Shown here: one piece after another, positions 17,213 to 25,089 of the stretch
Layout of the letters: each line of letters starts with the position of its first letter
Numbering within the stretch: position 1 is the first letter of the stretch
From: Planctomycetota bacterium
GTDB taxonomy: Bacteria; Planctomycetota; J058; JAJDCP01
Length of the DNA: 64,000 nt
Assembly: GCA_029260765.1 (NCBI GenBank)
Contig: JAJDCP010000023.1
Span: forward strand, 1 to 64,000
Reading direction: 5' to 3'
Program-made: the position numbers and the translations under genes
Notes under the pieces: generated by a model
Databases searched by the model: none
Told to the model about the DNA's origin: nothing
What the model saw: the letters and a program-made list of their open reading frames with translations, nothing else

Positions 17213-18127
17213 ATGCACACCAACATCCTCAGCATCCAGGCGTTGCTCAATCCGAGTGCCCATTCAGGGCGCGCCCGCCGCCTGCTCAAGTCATGGAGCC
17301 GGGCTCCCGCGGCCGCTTGCAGCCTGGACTGGCAACTCAGCCGCGATGCGCAGCATCTGCAGCAGCTGGTGCGCGCCGCGCAGACAGCTCCCCTCGATGC
17401 TCTGCTGCTCGCCGGCGGCGACGGCAGCGTGCAGCTGGCGGCCAATGCGCTACGCGGCCCGCAGCCAGTGCCCCTGGCGATACTGCCGGCTGGTTCGGGC
17501 AACGACTTTGCCCGCGAGTTGGGTGTGCACAGGACAACCCCGCCCTGGCAGCTACTCGAGCAGGGTGTGGAACGCCGGGTAGATCTCGGCCAGCTGGCCC
17601 CCAACGGCAAACGCTTCTGCTGTGTCGCCTCGGTCGGTTTCGACCACCAGGCCCTCGAGCTGATCCACAGCTCTGCGCTGCCCCGCTCACGGCTGCTGAA
17701 CGTCTACGCCGCCGTGCGCGCGATCCTGAGCAGCCGGCCGGTGCGGCTGAAGATCCGCTGGCAGGGCGGCAGCTTCGACGGGCCCGCAAGACTGGCCGCC
17801 GTCACCAACACCCGCGGTTATGGCGGCGGCTTCCTGTTGACGCCCGCTGCGCGCATCGACGACGGCCTGCTCGACATCTGCGTGATCGGAAATCTCAGCC
17901 GCGCCGCGCTGCTGATGCAATTCCCACGCATCTTCGCGGGCTCGCACGGCGCGCATCCCCAGGTCCTGCTGGCCCAAAGCCCCTGGGTGCGGATCGAAGC
18001 GCCCGACGGACCCCTACCGGTCTGCCTGGACGGTGAGCGGGCCGGCGAAGAACGCACTCCCATCGAGCTCAGCTGCCTGCCGCAGGCATTGCGGGTGCTG
18101 AGCCTTCCTCAGGAGATCTCCCCATGA
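17213..18127 (+). CDS. Diacylglycerol kinase / lipid kinase family protein
   Basis: A 304-residue lipid kinase of the DgkB/YegS/sphingosine-kinase family. The catalytic N-terminal domain has LNPSAHSGRAR, the ATP-binding LAGGDGSVQ (about residues 65-73) and PAGSGNDFARELG (about 92-104); the C-terminal beta domain has TNTRGYGGGFLLTPAARIDDGLLDICVI. It phosphorylates a lipid hydroxyl at the membrane surface with ATP. The substrate could be diacylglycerol, a long-chain base or the cluster's own amino-lipid; sphingoid-base kinases belong to the same fold. An aaggagg ribosome binding site precedes the ATG, and the stop overlaps the next ATG by 4 bp. Confidence 0.9.
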   Translation: MHTNILSIQALLNPSAHSGRARRLLKSWSRAPAAACSLDWQLSRDAQHLQQLVRAAQTAPLDALLLAGGDGSVQLAANALRGPQPVPLAILPAGSGNDFARELGVHRTTPPWQLLEQGVERRVDLGQLAPNGKRFCCVASVGFDHQALELIHSSALPRSRLLNVYAAVRAILSSRPVRLKIRWQGGSFDGPARLAAVTNTRGYGGGFLLTPAARIDDGLLDICVIGNLSRAALLMQFPRIFAGSHGAHPQVLLAQSPWVRIEAPDGPLPVCLDGERAGEERTPIELSCLPQALRVLSLPQEISP

Positions 18128-19326
18128 GCCAGCACGAGTCGTTTGATGTCGTCATCGTCGGTGCCGGAGTGGGCGGTGCGGCGAGCGCCCTGGCCTTTGC
18201 CCAAGACCATCAGCTGCGTGTGCTGGTGCTCGAGCAGCACAAGGGTCCGGGCAACCTCAACCGCGGCGACAGCCTGCTGCCGACCGTGACCGCCTACCTG
18301 CACAGCTGGGGAGTGCTCGGCACGATGCGCCGAGCCGGGGCCCGCGAGTTGGCGAGCATGCAGGTCTTCGCCCGCCAGGGACTGCTGATGGAGGTGCCGC
18401 TGGCGCCGCCGGGCACAGCCCATCCCTACCTCGTGCTGGCCCATCCCGAGATCGAGCGCTCGCTGATCGCTGCTGCCTGTGCTACCGGCCGGGTCGAGGT
18501 GCGCTACCGCTCGCGGGTGGTCGGGCTCAGCGACCACGAGGGGCGCGTCGCCGGTGTGCGCTTGCGCGGCAGCGACGGCGAGCAGGAGATCAACGCCCGG
18601 CTGGTGGTCGGCGCGGACGGCTACAGCTCGAAGACCCGCGCGGCCCTGGGCATCAAGCTGCGCAAGAGACCCTACCGCCACAGCTACTACGGGACCTCGC
18701 TCTCCCGGCCGCCGTCGTACCAGGACGCGATGCGCCTCGAGCTCAGCCGCCGCGGCGGCGTGCTGGTCGTGCCCCGCATCGAGCCCGACAGGGTGGGCGT
18801 CGGGGTGCTGGTGCATCCGGACGAGGAGCCGACCTTCCGTACAGGCAGCCCGCAACAGAAGCTGGCGGCGCTGCAGCGCCGCAGCCGGCTGTTCGACGGC
18901 TGCCAGCTACACCCCGAAGGCTCGCACCTGTACCGCCTGTTCCACGGACACGCCCGACGCTACGTCGCACCGGGCGCAGCCTTGCTGGGAGATGCCGTGC
19001 ACGTGACCAACCCGGTGGCGGGGCAGGGCATGACGATGGCGATCGAGGACGCGGCCGCCCTGGCCCGGCTGACTGCGCCCGCCCTCGTGGGGGGCGCCTG
19101 TGGCCCACGCCTCGACCGCGCGCTGCGCCGCTATCAAGCCGAACGCAGGCCCCTGAACGCGCGGCTGCTGCTGTGGTCGCACTGGCTGAGCCACATCTAC
19201 ACCTGGCCCGGGGCGCTCGCCAACTGGCTGCGCACCCGCGTCTTCGCCCTGGGCGCAAGCCGCTTCGGCCGCCGGGTGCAGCGCACGATCTACAAACGCC
19301 TGGCCCAGCGGGAGAGACCGGCATGA
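18124..19326 (+). CDS. FAD-dependent monooxygenase (UbiH/PHBH class A fold)
   Basis: A 400-residue flavoprotein. It has the dinucleotide fold VVIVGAGVGGAASALAFAQ at residues 6-24, the conserved Asp region RLVVGADGYSSKTR near 158-171 and the FAD ribityl motif LLGDAVHVTNPVAGQGM near 287-303. These define class A monooxygenases, which also include squalene epoxidase and geranylgeranyl-reductase relatives. It would hydroxylate, epoxidise or reduce a lipophilic substrate using NAD(P)H. Basic residues at the C-terminus (RFGRRVQRTIYKRLAQR) may aid membrane association. ATG 18124 overlaps the kinase stop and the gene overlaps the next by 4 bp. The true substrate is unknown. Confidence 0.87.
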   Translation: MSQHESFDVVIVGAGVGGAASALAFAQDHQLRVLVLEQHKGPGNLNRGDSLLPTVTAYLHSWGVLGTMRRAGARELASMQVFARQGLLMEVPLAPPGTAHPYLVLAHPEIERSLIAAACATGRVEVRYRSRVVGLSDHEGRVAGVRLRGSDGEQEINARLVVGADGYSSKTRAALGIKLRKRPYRHSYYGTSLSRPPSYQDAMRLELSRRGGVLVVPRIEPDRVGVGVLVHPDEEPTFRTGSPQQKLAALQRRSRLFDGCQLHPEGSHLYRLFHGHARRYVAPGAALLGDAVHVTNPVAGQGMTMAIEDAAALARLTAPALVGGACGPRLDRALRRYQAERRPLNARLLLWSHWLSHIYTWPGALANWLRTRVFALGASRFGRRVQRTIYKRLAQRERPA

Positions 19327-20444
19327 ACAGCCTGCAACCTACAAGGATTGCCGCTCCCCCGACTTCCCGCCGGAGCCGCTGGATCATCTCTGCTGGCCAG
19401 GACCTGGGCTGGTTCCACGGCTCGGTGCTGGCGGGTGTGGCTCTGGTGCTGCTGTTTGTGCTGCTCCCTCCGCTCGACAACAGCAGCTACTCCCTGGCAC
19501 ATCCTGCTGTGCTGTTGCTGTTTCTCTGGGGCTGGCTGTTCGACGGCTCGCACGTCTGGGCGACCTACGCCCGCAGCTACCTGGCCCCGCGCGCGGATAC
19601 AGCCAGCCGGGCACAGCTGCCGGGCGCCTGGTCGTGGCTGCTGATCCCCCTCGGAGGCGTGGTCGCGCTCGCCGATGCAGGCCTGTGCGCGCAGGGACCT
19701 TCGCTGCTGGGAAGCGGTGGCTGGCTGTTCCGCGGCTTCCTGGTGCTCGCCTACGGCTGGGCCTACTGGCATCTTGTCCGCCAACATTACGGTTTCGTCG
19801 CCCTCTACCGCCGCAAGGCCGGGCAGCAGGGCCTCGCCGGGGCCCGGCTCGACGCCGCCCTGCTCTATCTGGGCTGTCTCTATCCTTTTGTACGCTTCAG
19901 CCTGACGCCAGCCTTTGCCGCCAGCGGCCTGCCTGTGCTCGTGCCGCCAGCTCTCGTGGACGGCCTGCGATGGGCACTCGATCTCGGCTGTGGACTGGGT
20001 TTCACAACCCTGCTCGGCTTGCGGATCTCGGGACTCATCGAGCCCTTCCGCCTGGGCCCCAAACACCTGTTCCTGCTGATCGTGGTCTGCTTCCACCTGT
20101 TGGTGTTCGGCCTGCTCGACAACCTGCTGACCATCACCGCGAGCTTGACGATCTTCCACAACCTGCAATACCACCGCATCGTCTGGCACTACGAACAGGG
20201 CAAGGGACGTCGGCCCCACGGCGGCCTGCTCCCCTATCTGGCCTTGGGAGCTCTACTCGGCCTGCTCTGGTACGGCCCGCGCATCCTGGCGGTGGCTGCG
20301 ACAGCTTCGCCCCTGCTGCGCAACCTGCTGCTGGGATTGGGCTGGGGCGTCGCCTTCCACCACTATCTGGTCGATGGCCGCATCTGGCGGCTGCGCCGTA
20401 GTCCTGAGCTCACCGCCAGCCTCGATCGGGGGGCTCGGCCATGA
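19323..20444 (+). CDS. Polytopic membrane protein with four His motifs
   Basis: A 373-residue protein with eight or nine transmembrane helices. Histidines recur at helix ends: FDGSHVWATYARSYL, YWHLVRQHYGF, FHNLQYHRIVWHYEQG and, near the C-terminus, FHHYLVDGRIWRLR. This spacing suggests a metal site in the membrane, reminiscent of Brp/Blh-type dioxygenases or di-iron membrane enzymes, but I cannot assign a family with confidence. ATG 19323 shares bases with the TGA of the monooxygenase gene, and the stop overlaps the following ATG by 4 bp, so stoichiometric production with the two FAD enzymes is likely. It probably acts on the cluster's lipid. Confidence 0.7.
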   Translation: MNSLQPTRIAAPPTSRRSRWIISAGQDLGWFHGSVLAGVALVLLFVLLPPLDNSSYSLAHPAVLLLFLWGWLFDGSHVWATYARSYLAPRADTASRAQLPGAWSWLLIPLGGVVALADAGLCAQGPSLLGSGGWLFRGFLVLAYGWAYWHLVRQHYGFVALYRRKAGQQGLAGARLDAALLYLGCLYPFVRFSLTPAFAASGLPVLVPPALVDGLRWALDLGCGLGFTTLLGLRISGLIEPFRLGPKHLFLLIVVCFHLLVFGLLDNLLTITASLTIFHNLQYHRIVWHYEQGKGRRPHGGLLPYLALGALLGLLWYGPRILAVAATASPLLRNLLLGLGWGVAFHHYLVDGRIWRLRRSPELTASLDRGARP

Positions 20445-21766
20445 CGGGCAGCGCAGCCTCGACAGTAGCCTGGGGCCCTCCTCTCGAATTGCGCCCGCTG
20501 CCTGGCGGACGCCACCAGGCCGCCGTCGCCATCGTCGGCGGTGGCCTGGCTGGCCTCTCGACCGCTTTCCACCTGCTACAAGACAGGCCGGGCCTCGACG
20601 TGGTGTTGGTCGAAGCCGCGGGATTGGGGGCCGGCGCGTCGGGACGCTCGACCGGCATGCTCACCCCGGGGGTGGGACAGAACCTGCCGGGCCAGCTGCG
20701 GCGCTACGGCTCTGCGGCCACCGGGCAGATGTACAACCTGACGCTGCAGGCCGTGCGCGACGCGCAGACACTGATCGCGCAGCAGTCGATCGACTGCGGG
20801 CTGCACATGGGAGGGCAGCTGATCGTCGCCCGAGGCCGCGCGGGCCGGCGCCGGCTGCGGCGCCTGGCCGATGTGTACGCCGCGTTGCAGCTGCCCTGCC
20901 AGACCCTCGACGACCGGGCGCTCCAGGCGCGCATCCAGCTGAGCGCCAGCGCTCGGACACCAGCGGGGTCTGGCCCCGCCGCGCTGCACCTGCCGGTCGC
21001 GGGGGTGCTCGACCCGATGCGCCTGATCAAGGGCTTGGCGGGCCGGGTTGCCGCGCTTGGTGGGCGCATCTACACGCACAGTCCTGTGCAGGCCCTGACG
21101 GATCAGGAGCTGCAGCTCTCCGCCGGGCGCAGCCTGCGCGCAGAACGCATCGTGGTGGCCAACGCGGCCCTGGCCCCGCGGCTCGGAGTGCATCGAGGCC
21201 GCGTGCTGCCCGTCGAGATCCAAGCCCTGCTCAGCGAGCCGCTGTCTGCTGACGCGCGCAGCACCCTGGGCTGGCGGGGCATGGAAGGCGTGATCGATTC
21301 GCGCCGGCTGTTCAACTATTTCCGCCTGCGCCAGGACGGACGCATCATCTTTGGCGGCGGCCGTCCCGCCCTGCGTTCCGGGCGCTCAGGGCCCAGGGAA
21401 CCGAGCCCCCGGGCACGCGCCTCCCTGACGAGCGCGTTCCAGCGTTGCTTTCCTGCCGGCGTAGCCCCACCCGTGGCCAGGGTCTGGTCGGGCCTGATCG
21501 CGACCACCCTCGATGGGCTGCCTGCCATCGGACCGCTTCCTGGACGGCCGCGCATTCTGCACGTGGGAGGTTGTTGCGGCCACGGCATCGCGCTGTCTCT
21601 GGCCGCGGGTCGTTGGGCCGCGCGCCTGCTCTCCGGCGAAGTGCTCTCGGGCGGCTCAGCGCCCTGGTTCCGCAGCCGCCCTCCCCTGCTCCCGCTCAGC
21701 CCGCTGCGCTGGCTGGGTTTCCACGCCACGGTCACGCTGATGGCCCTGGCCGACCGCCAACTCTGA
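20441..21766 (+). CDS. FAD-dependent oxidoreductase, DAO (amino acid/amine oxidase) family
   Basis: A 441-residue flavoenzyme of the DadA/glycine-oxidase fold. The FAD motif AVAIVGGGLAGLSTAFHLL occupies residues about 27-45, with GLGAGASGRSTGML just after it. The C-terminus holds VWSGLIATTLDGLPAIGPLPG and HVGGCCGHGIALSLAAGRWAARLL, the usual FAD-closing segment. The family oxidises C-N bonds in amino acids and secondary amines, which fits a cluster that makes amines. The FAD-binding Gly-rich loop is complete. The gene overlaps the membrane-protein gene by 4 bp and ends 12 bp before the last gene. Substrate is inferred only. Confidence 0.87.
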   Translation: MTGSAASTVAWGPPLELRPLPGGRHQAAVAIVGGGLAGLSTAFHLLQDRPGLDVVLVEAAGLGAGASGRSTGMLTPGVGQNLPGQLRRYGSAATGQMYNLTLQAVRDAQTLIAQQSIDCGLHMGGQLIVARGRAGRRRLRRLADVYAALQLPCQTLDDRALQARIQLSASARTPAGSGPAALHLPVAGVLDPMRLIKGLAGRVAALGGRIYTHSPVQALTDQELQLSAGRSLRAERIVVANAALAPRLGVHRGRVLPVEIQALLSEPLSADARSTLGWRGMEGVIDSRRLFNYFRLRQDGRIIFGGGRPALRSGRSGPREPSPRARASLTSAFQRCFPAGVAPPVARVWSGLIATTLDGLPAIGPLPGRPRILHVGGCCGHGIALSLAAGRWAARLLSGEVLSGGSAPWFRSRPPLLPLSPLRWLGFHATVTLMALADRQL

Positions 21767-21778
21767 AAGGAACCTGTC

Positions 21779-22912
21779 ATGAACTTCCTCGTCACCGAAC
21801 GCGCGACCCTGGAGAGCTACCTGCCCGGACTCGACGCGCAGCTGATCGAGCTGCCCCTGTTGGAGATGGAACGGCGCGGCAACCCCTCCATCGCCCTGTT
21901 CCGCGAGCAGCGAGGTCCCGGCTTACTGATTCCCCAAGAATATGGCGGCAAAGGAGCCAGCCTGCGCGACGCTGTGCGCATCCAACGCGCCCTCGGCAGC
22001 CGCGCTCCCTCGCTGGCTCTGGCGACCACCATGCACCACTTCTCGGTCGCCGCCCTGGTCGACATCACCCGCTTGCGGCCCCAACCCGGGGTCGAGGCGA
22101 TGCTGCTGCAACAGATCGCCGCCCAGTCGCTCTACCTGGCCTCGGCTTTTGCCGAAGGACGCCGGGGCGCGGGCCTGTTCAACGCCCAGCTCAAGGTCGA
22201 ACGCTGCTTCGAGGGGCTGCGGGTGCGGGGCAGCAAGAAGCCCTGCAGCCTCTCGGCGTCGATGGACCTGCTGACCGCCAGCCTGGTGGTCCCCGCCGCG
22301 AACGGTGGCGCACCGCAGTTCGCGGTCGCGGTGATTCCCGCGGCCACGCCGGGCCTCGAACGGCGGCCCTTCTGGCAGAGCAGCATCCTGGCCGGCGCCG
22401 AGAGTGACGAGGTCGTGCTGAATGATGTGCTGGTGCCCGAGATGCAGCTCGCGTATCTCGGTGATCCCGCGCAGCTCGACGCCGTGCAGCTCGGCGGCTT
22501 CCTCGCCTTCGAGCTGCTGGTCACGGCAACATACCTGGGAATCGCCAGCGGACTGGTCGAGCGGGCCTTGCGTGAGCGCCGCGGCAACGCCAGCGACCGG
22601 GTCGCCCTTGCCAGCGAGCTCGAGGCCAGCATAGCCGCGCTCGAAGGCGTCGCGAGGGATGTCGGCGAGCGGGTGGAAGCGGGGCTGGTCGCCCGGGCGC
22701 TGTTCGTGCGGCGGGCCAGCCAGGCGGCCATCGAGCGGGCATCGAATCTGGCGTTGGAGATCCTCGGCGGGATGGCCTTTCTGCGCCAGCCGGAGATCAC
22801 CTACCTGCTGGCCGCCGCCCGCGCGCTCGCCTTCCATCCCCCGTCGCGCCAGACCGCCACCGCGGCGCTGGACCGCTTCGTGCTCGGGGAGGAGCTGGTG
22901 TTGTCGGCGTGA
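21779..22912 (+). CDS. Acyl-CoA dehydrogenase family protein
   Basis: A 377-residue acyl-CoA dehydrogenase-like flavoprotein. Visible: the N-terminal helical domain with LLIPQEYGGKGASLRDAVRIQRALG, a middle beta domain containing RVRGSKKPCSLSASMDLLTASLVV and DEVVLNDVLVPEMQLAYLG, and the C-terminal helical bundle from about residue 240 with AIERASNLALEILGGMAFLRQPEI. A clear catalytic Glu cannot be assigned by eye. It probably desaturates the acyl thioester, supplying an unsaturated chain; in tambjamine synthesis TamP, a dehydrogenase of this type, works with the reductase-aminotransferase. It has an aaggaa ribosome binding site and is the last gene of the operon. Confidence 0.85.
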   Translation: MNFLVTERATLESYLPGLDAQLIELPLLEMERRGNPSIALFREQRGPGLLIPQEYGGKGASLRDAVRIQRALGSRAPSLALATTMHHFSVAALVDITRLRPQPGVEAMLLQQIAAQSLYLASAFAEGRRGAGLFNAQLKVERCFEGLRVRGSKKPCSLSASMDLLTASLVVPAANGGAPQFAVAVIPAATPGLERRPFWQSSILAGAESDEVVLNDVLVPEMQLAYLGDPAQLDAVQLGGFLAFELLVTATYLGIASGLVERALRERRGNASDRVALASELEASIAALEGVARDVGERVEAGLVARALFVRRASQAAIERASNLALEILGGMAFLRQPEITYLLAAARALAFHPPSRQTATAALDRFVLGEELVLSA

Positions 22913-22938
22913 CGCAAACTCCTCAGCGCCACCTCGAG

Positions 22939-24384
22939 TTACTCGTCCCGCCCGGTGATGGCGAGGCTGCGCCGGGACAGCGACAGCACCAGCGCATTGG
23001 CAGCCGTCGCCGACAGGCGCGGTGCGGAGGTAAAGTCCTGAGGATTGTTGTCCCGGTTCGGCTGGTAGTAGAAGCTGCCGTCGGGGCAATGAGCCAGGCT
23101 GAAGTGCCAGCGGTTGTAGTCGAGCAGCCGACGCAGCGCATCCGGCTCCGCCGCCGCTCCGAGCGCCGTGAACACCAGCCCGAGTAGTGGAGAACCATGC
23201 GTGTCCGGGAAGGTCTCCGGGTGCTCGCCGATACAACGCGCGTGGCGCCGGGCCGTGGCGCGGAACTCGCGCAGCTTCTTGGGAGCCAGCAGATGGGCCA
23301 GGGCCGATGTGCCCGTGCGGCCCATGTCGGCGATATCTGTCGGGTGCGCGCTCTCGTCGGCGTACCAGACGTAGCCCACCGAGTTGGTGCCGCGCATCAG
23401 GAATTCGTGCGCCGCCAGGTAGCGCTCCGCGTCCACCTCGACCCCGCAGCGGAGCATCAACGACCAGGCCAGCATCGCCTGGCCAGTCATCGCACAGAAC
23501 GAGCCGTAGCCATTGCCTCCTGGGCGGTGCGCGGGGCGATGCCCCCAGCCGCCATCGTCGATCTGTGCCTTGATCAGCCAACCGTTGAGCTTCTCCAGCT
23601 CCGGCAGGATCCAGTCTTCACCGTAGGCGAGGAAGTACTCCGCCAGGTAGACCGCGTACAGCGTGTACTTCCAACAATCGAGCCCGTCGTATTCGATGAC
23701 CTCAGAGGTGTCCGCAGCGAACGCCCGCGCGGCCCGTTCGGTGTGCTCGCGGTAGCGCGGATCCTCCGAAGCGAGCAGAGCCAGGGCGGCGAACACATCG
23801 ATGTGCGGGCGGCCGTGATGCCAGTGGCCCGATTCCTCCTGCCGCTCCGCCAACCAGGCCCAGGTCTCTTCGAGCACCAGCTCGGTCTTGGCGCATTTGT
23901 AGGGATAGTTCTTGGCGTAGGCGCCGTAGTGGGTTCCGACGGGCAACTTCACCGTCAGCTCTTCAGCGCCGCGCACGATGTGCAGCCGCAAGCTCCCGTC
24001 GAGCCGAGCCTGGCCCTGGCTGCGCTCGAGCGCCAGCCCAAGATCCATCAGCGGACCTTCGTAGCCAAACACATCCATCCCGTAGCCGAAGCGGTGCGGG
24101 GTCTCGAACCGCGCACCGTTCGCCCCGACAATCCGATCGCCCAGCTCGAGGCGGCCCTCGGCCGGTGTGTCGGCGAACACGTAGCTGACCTCGATGACCG
24201 TCGGGCTGGCCGCGTCGATGATCCCGCGGGCGCCGGTGATGCCGAGGTTGATCGTCCAACCGCCGGCCTCCGCGTCGGGCCCGACCGTGGTCTGGATGGC
24301 CCAGGTCGGATCGTTTGCAAGGGGAAAGGCACAGGCAGCGATGAGGAGCAGGGCCGTGCCAGCTCGCGAAAGGGATTGGGGCAT
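22939..24384 (-). CDS. Secreted DUF6288 family protein with PDZ and alpha-toroid domains
   Basis: A 481-residue exported protein. ATG 24384, preceded by a ggag site, starts a signal peptide (about residues 1-24, AGTALLLIAACAFPLA). Next come a domain with GWTINLGITGARGII, a PDZ-like segment (TPAEGRLELGDRIVGANGARF), then an alpha/alpha repeat region similar to prenyltransferase/squalene-cyclase toroids (WLAERQEESGHWHHGRPHIDVFAALALL, WLIKAQIDDGGWGHRP, GSFCAMTGQAMLAWSLML). This matches the DUF6288 family, which I know mainly from Planctomycetota and Lentisphaerota; no activity is established. It converges on the acyl-CoA dehydrogenase gene and may not belong with it. Confidence 0.78.
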   Translation of the reverse strand: MPQSLSRAGTALLLIAACAFPLANDPTWAIQTTVGPDAEAGGWTINLGITGARGIIDAASPTVIEVSYVFADTPAEGRLELGDRIVGANGARFETPHRFGYGMDVFGYEGPLMDLGLALERSQGQARLDGSLRLHIVRGAEELTVKLPVGTHYGAYAKNYPYKCAKTELVLEETWAWLAERQEESGHWHHGRPHIDVFAALALLASEDPRYREHTERAARAFAADTSEVIEYDGLDCWKYTLYAVYLAEYFLAYGEDWILPELEKLNGWLIKAQIDDGGWGHRPAHRPGGNGYGSFCAMTGQAMLAWSLMLRCGVEVDAERYLAAHEFLMRGTNSVGYVWYADESAHPTDIADMGRTGTSALAHLLAPKKLREFRATARRHARCIGEHPETFPDTHGSPLLGLVFTALGAAAEPDALRRLLDYNRWHFSLAHCPDGSFYYQPNRDNNPQDFTSAPRLSATAANALVLSLSRRSLAITGRDE

Positions 24385-24432
24385 GAGGACTCCATGGTGG
24401 GATACAGGTTTCAGCATACACGGCACAGTTGC

Positions 24433-24831
24433 TCAACGCTTCGGCAGCAGCCTGACCAGCTCACCACAGTCGGGGCATTTGCGTTTCTTACCGAAATGCT
24501 TGGGCTCGGCGTTGAGGTAAGCGCCGCAGCTGCACTCGGCCCGGAACGGCTCGCTCGGCGCTGGGGGGAGCGGCTTCGCCCCCACGTCGCCCGTCAACTC
24601 GATGCGGTCTGCTGCGGTTTCCACGGGCCAGAGCCGGACGCAGACAACACCCCAGACGATGATGGTGGGCAGGACGATCAGGACCAACATCAAGAAGAAA
24701 CTGTCGTCGTCGATGTCGGTCCCCGAGCTGAGCAACCCGATGAACACGAGCGCGATGACGAGCAGTTGACCCACGAAATAAGCGATCTTGCCTCTGCCGT
24801 TCATGCGGCTGAGGAAGAGCCGATCCAGCAT
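24433..24831 (-). CDS. Small membrane protein with C-terminal zinc ribbon
   Basis: About 132 residues: two transmembrane helices (KIAYFVGQLLVIALVFIGLL and FFLMLVLIVLPTIIVWGVVCVRL) followed by a cytoplasmic zinc-ribbon-like tail with CSCG and CPDCGEL pairs. ATG 24831 is chosen because it has a gggagg site; the frame stays open far upstream but that part lies opposite the 25090 gene. Zinc-ribbon membrane proteins of this sort are common and functionally vague. It lies 48 bp from the start of the DUF6288 gene on the same strand and may be cotranscribed with it. Confidence 0.68.
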   Translation of the reverse strand: MLDRLFLSRMNGRGKIAYFVGQLLVIALVFIGLLSSGTDIDDDSFFLMLVLIVLPTIIVWGVVCVRLWPVETAADRIELTGDVGAKPLPPAPSEPFRAECSCGAYLNAEPKHFGKKRKCPDCGELVRLLPKR

Positions 24832-25000
24832 CACGAACCTCCCCTGGTCCCGTCTTACAAGACTGTAGATCGTACCAGACGATGCGCCTGTTGGGGATGG
24901 CCTGACAGCGATGCGCCGGCGCCTCAACTCGTTTCGTAACGACCTGGCTGACGAGCTTGTCACGCCCGGACCCCAGACTGGAACTACCACGTTCCAACTG

Positions 25001-25070
25001 ACCTCAGTAGGGGAGGGGTCCACCCTCTCCCGCGGGCGGAGGTGAACCCCGCCCCTACTTATGCTGAGGT
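25001..25070. repeat. Palindromic GTAGGGG...CCCCTAC repeat, copy 1
   Basis: Arms GTAGGGGAGGGG (from 25007) and CCCCGCCCCTAC (to 25058) form a long GC hairpin; outer arms ACCTCA and TGAGGT extend it. A second member of the same family lies at 44364-44424. It ends 19 bp before the start codon at 25090, so it may act as a terminator for upstream transcription or as mRNA structure. Confidence 0.7.
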
Positions 25071-25089
25071 CTATAGGGAGGTCCGCACC

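Noticed and set aside
13342..22912. Tambjamine or prodigiosin cluster
   Set aside because: No bipyrrole or condensing-enzyme genes are present; only the reductase-aminotransferase and acyl-CoA dehydrogenase logic is shared.
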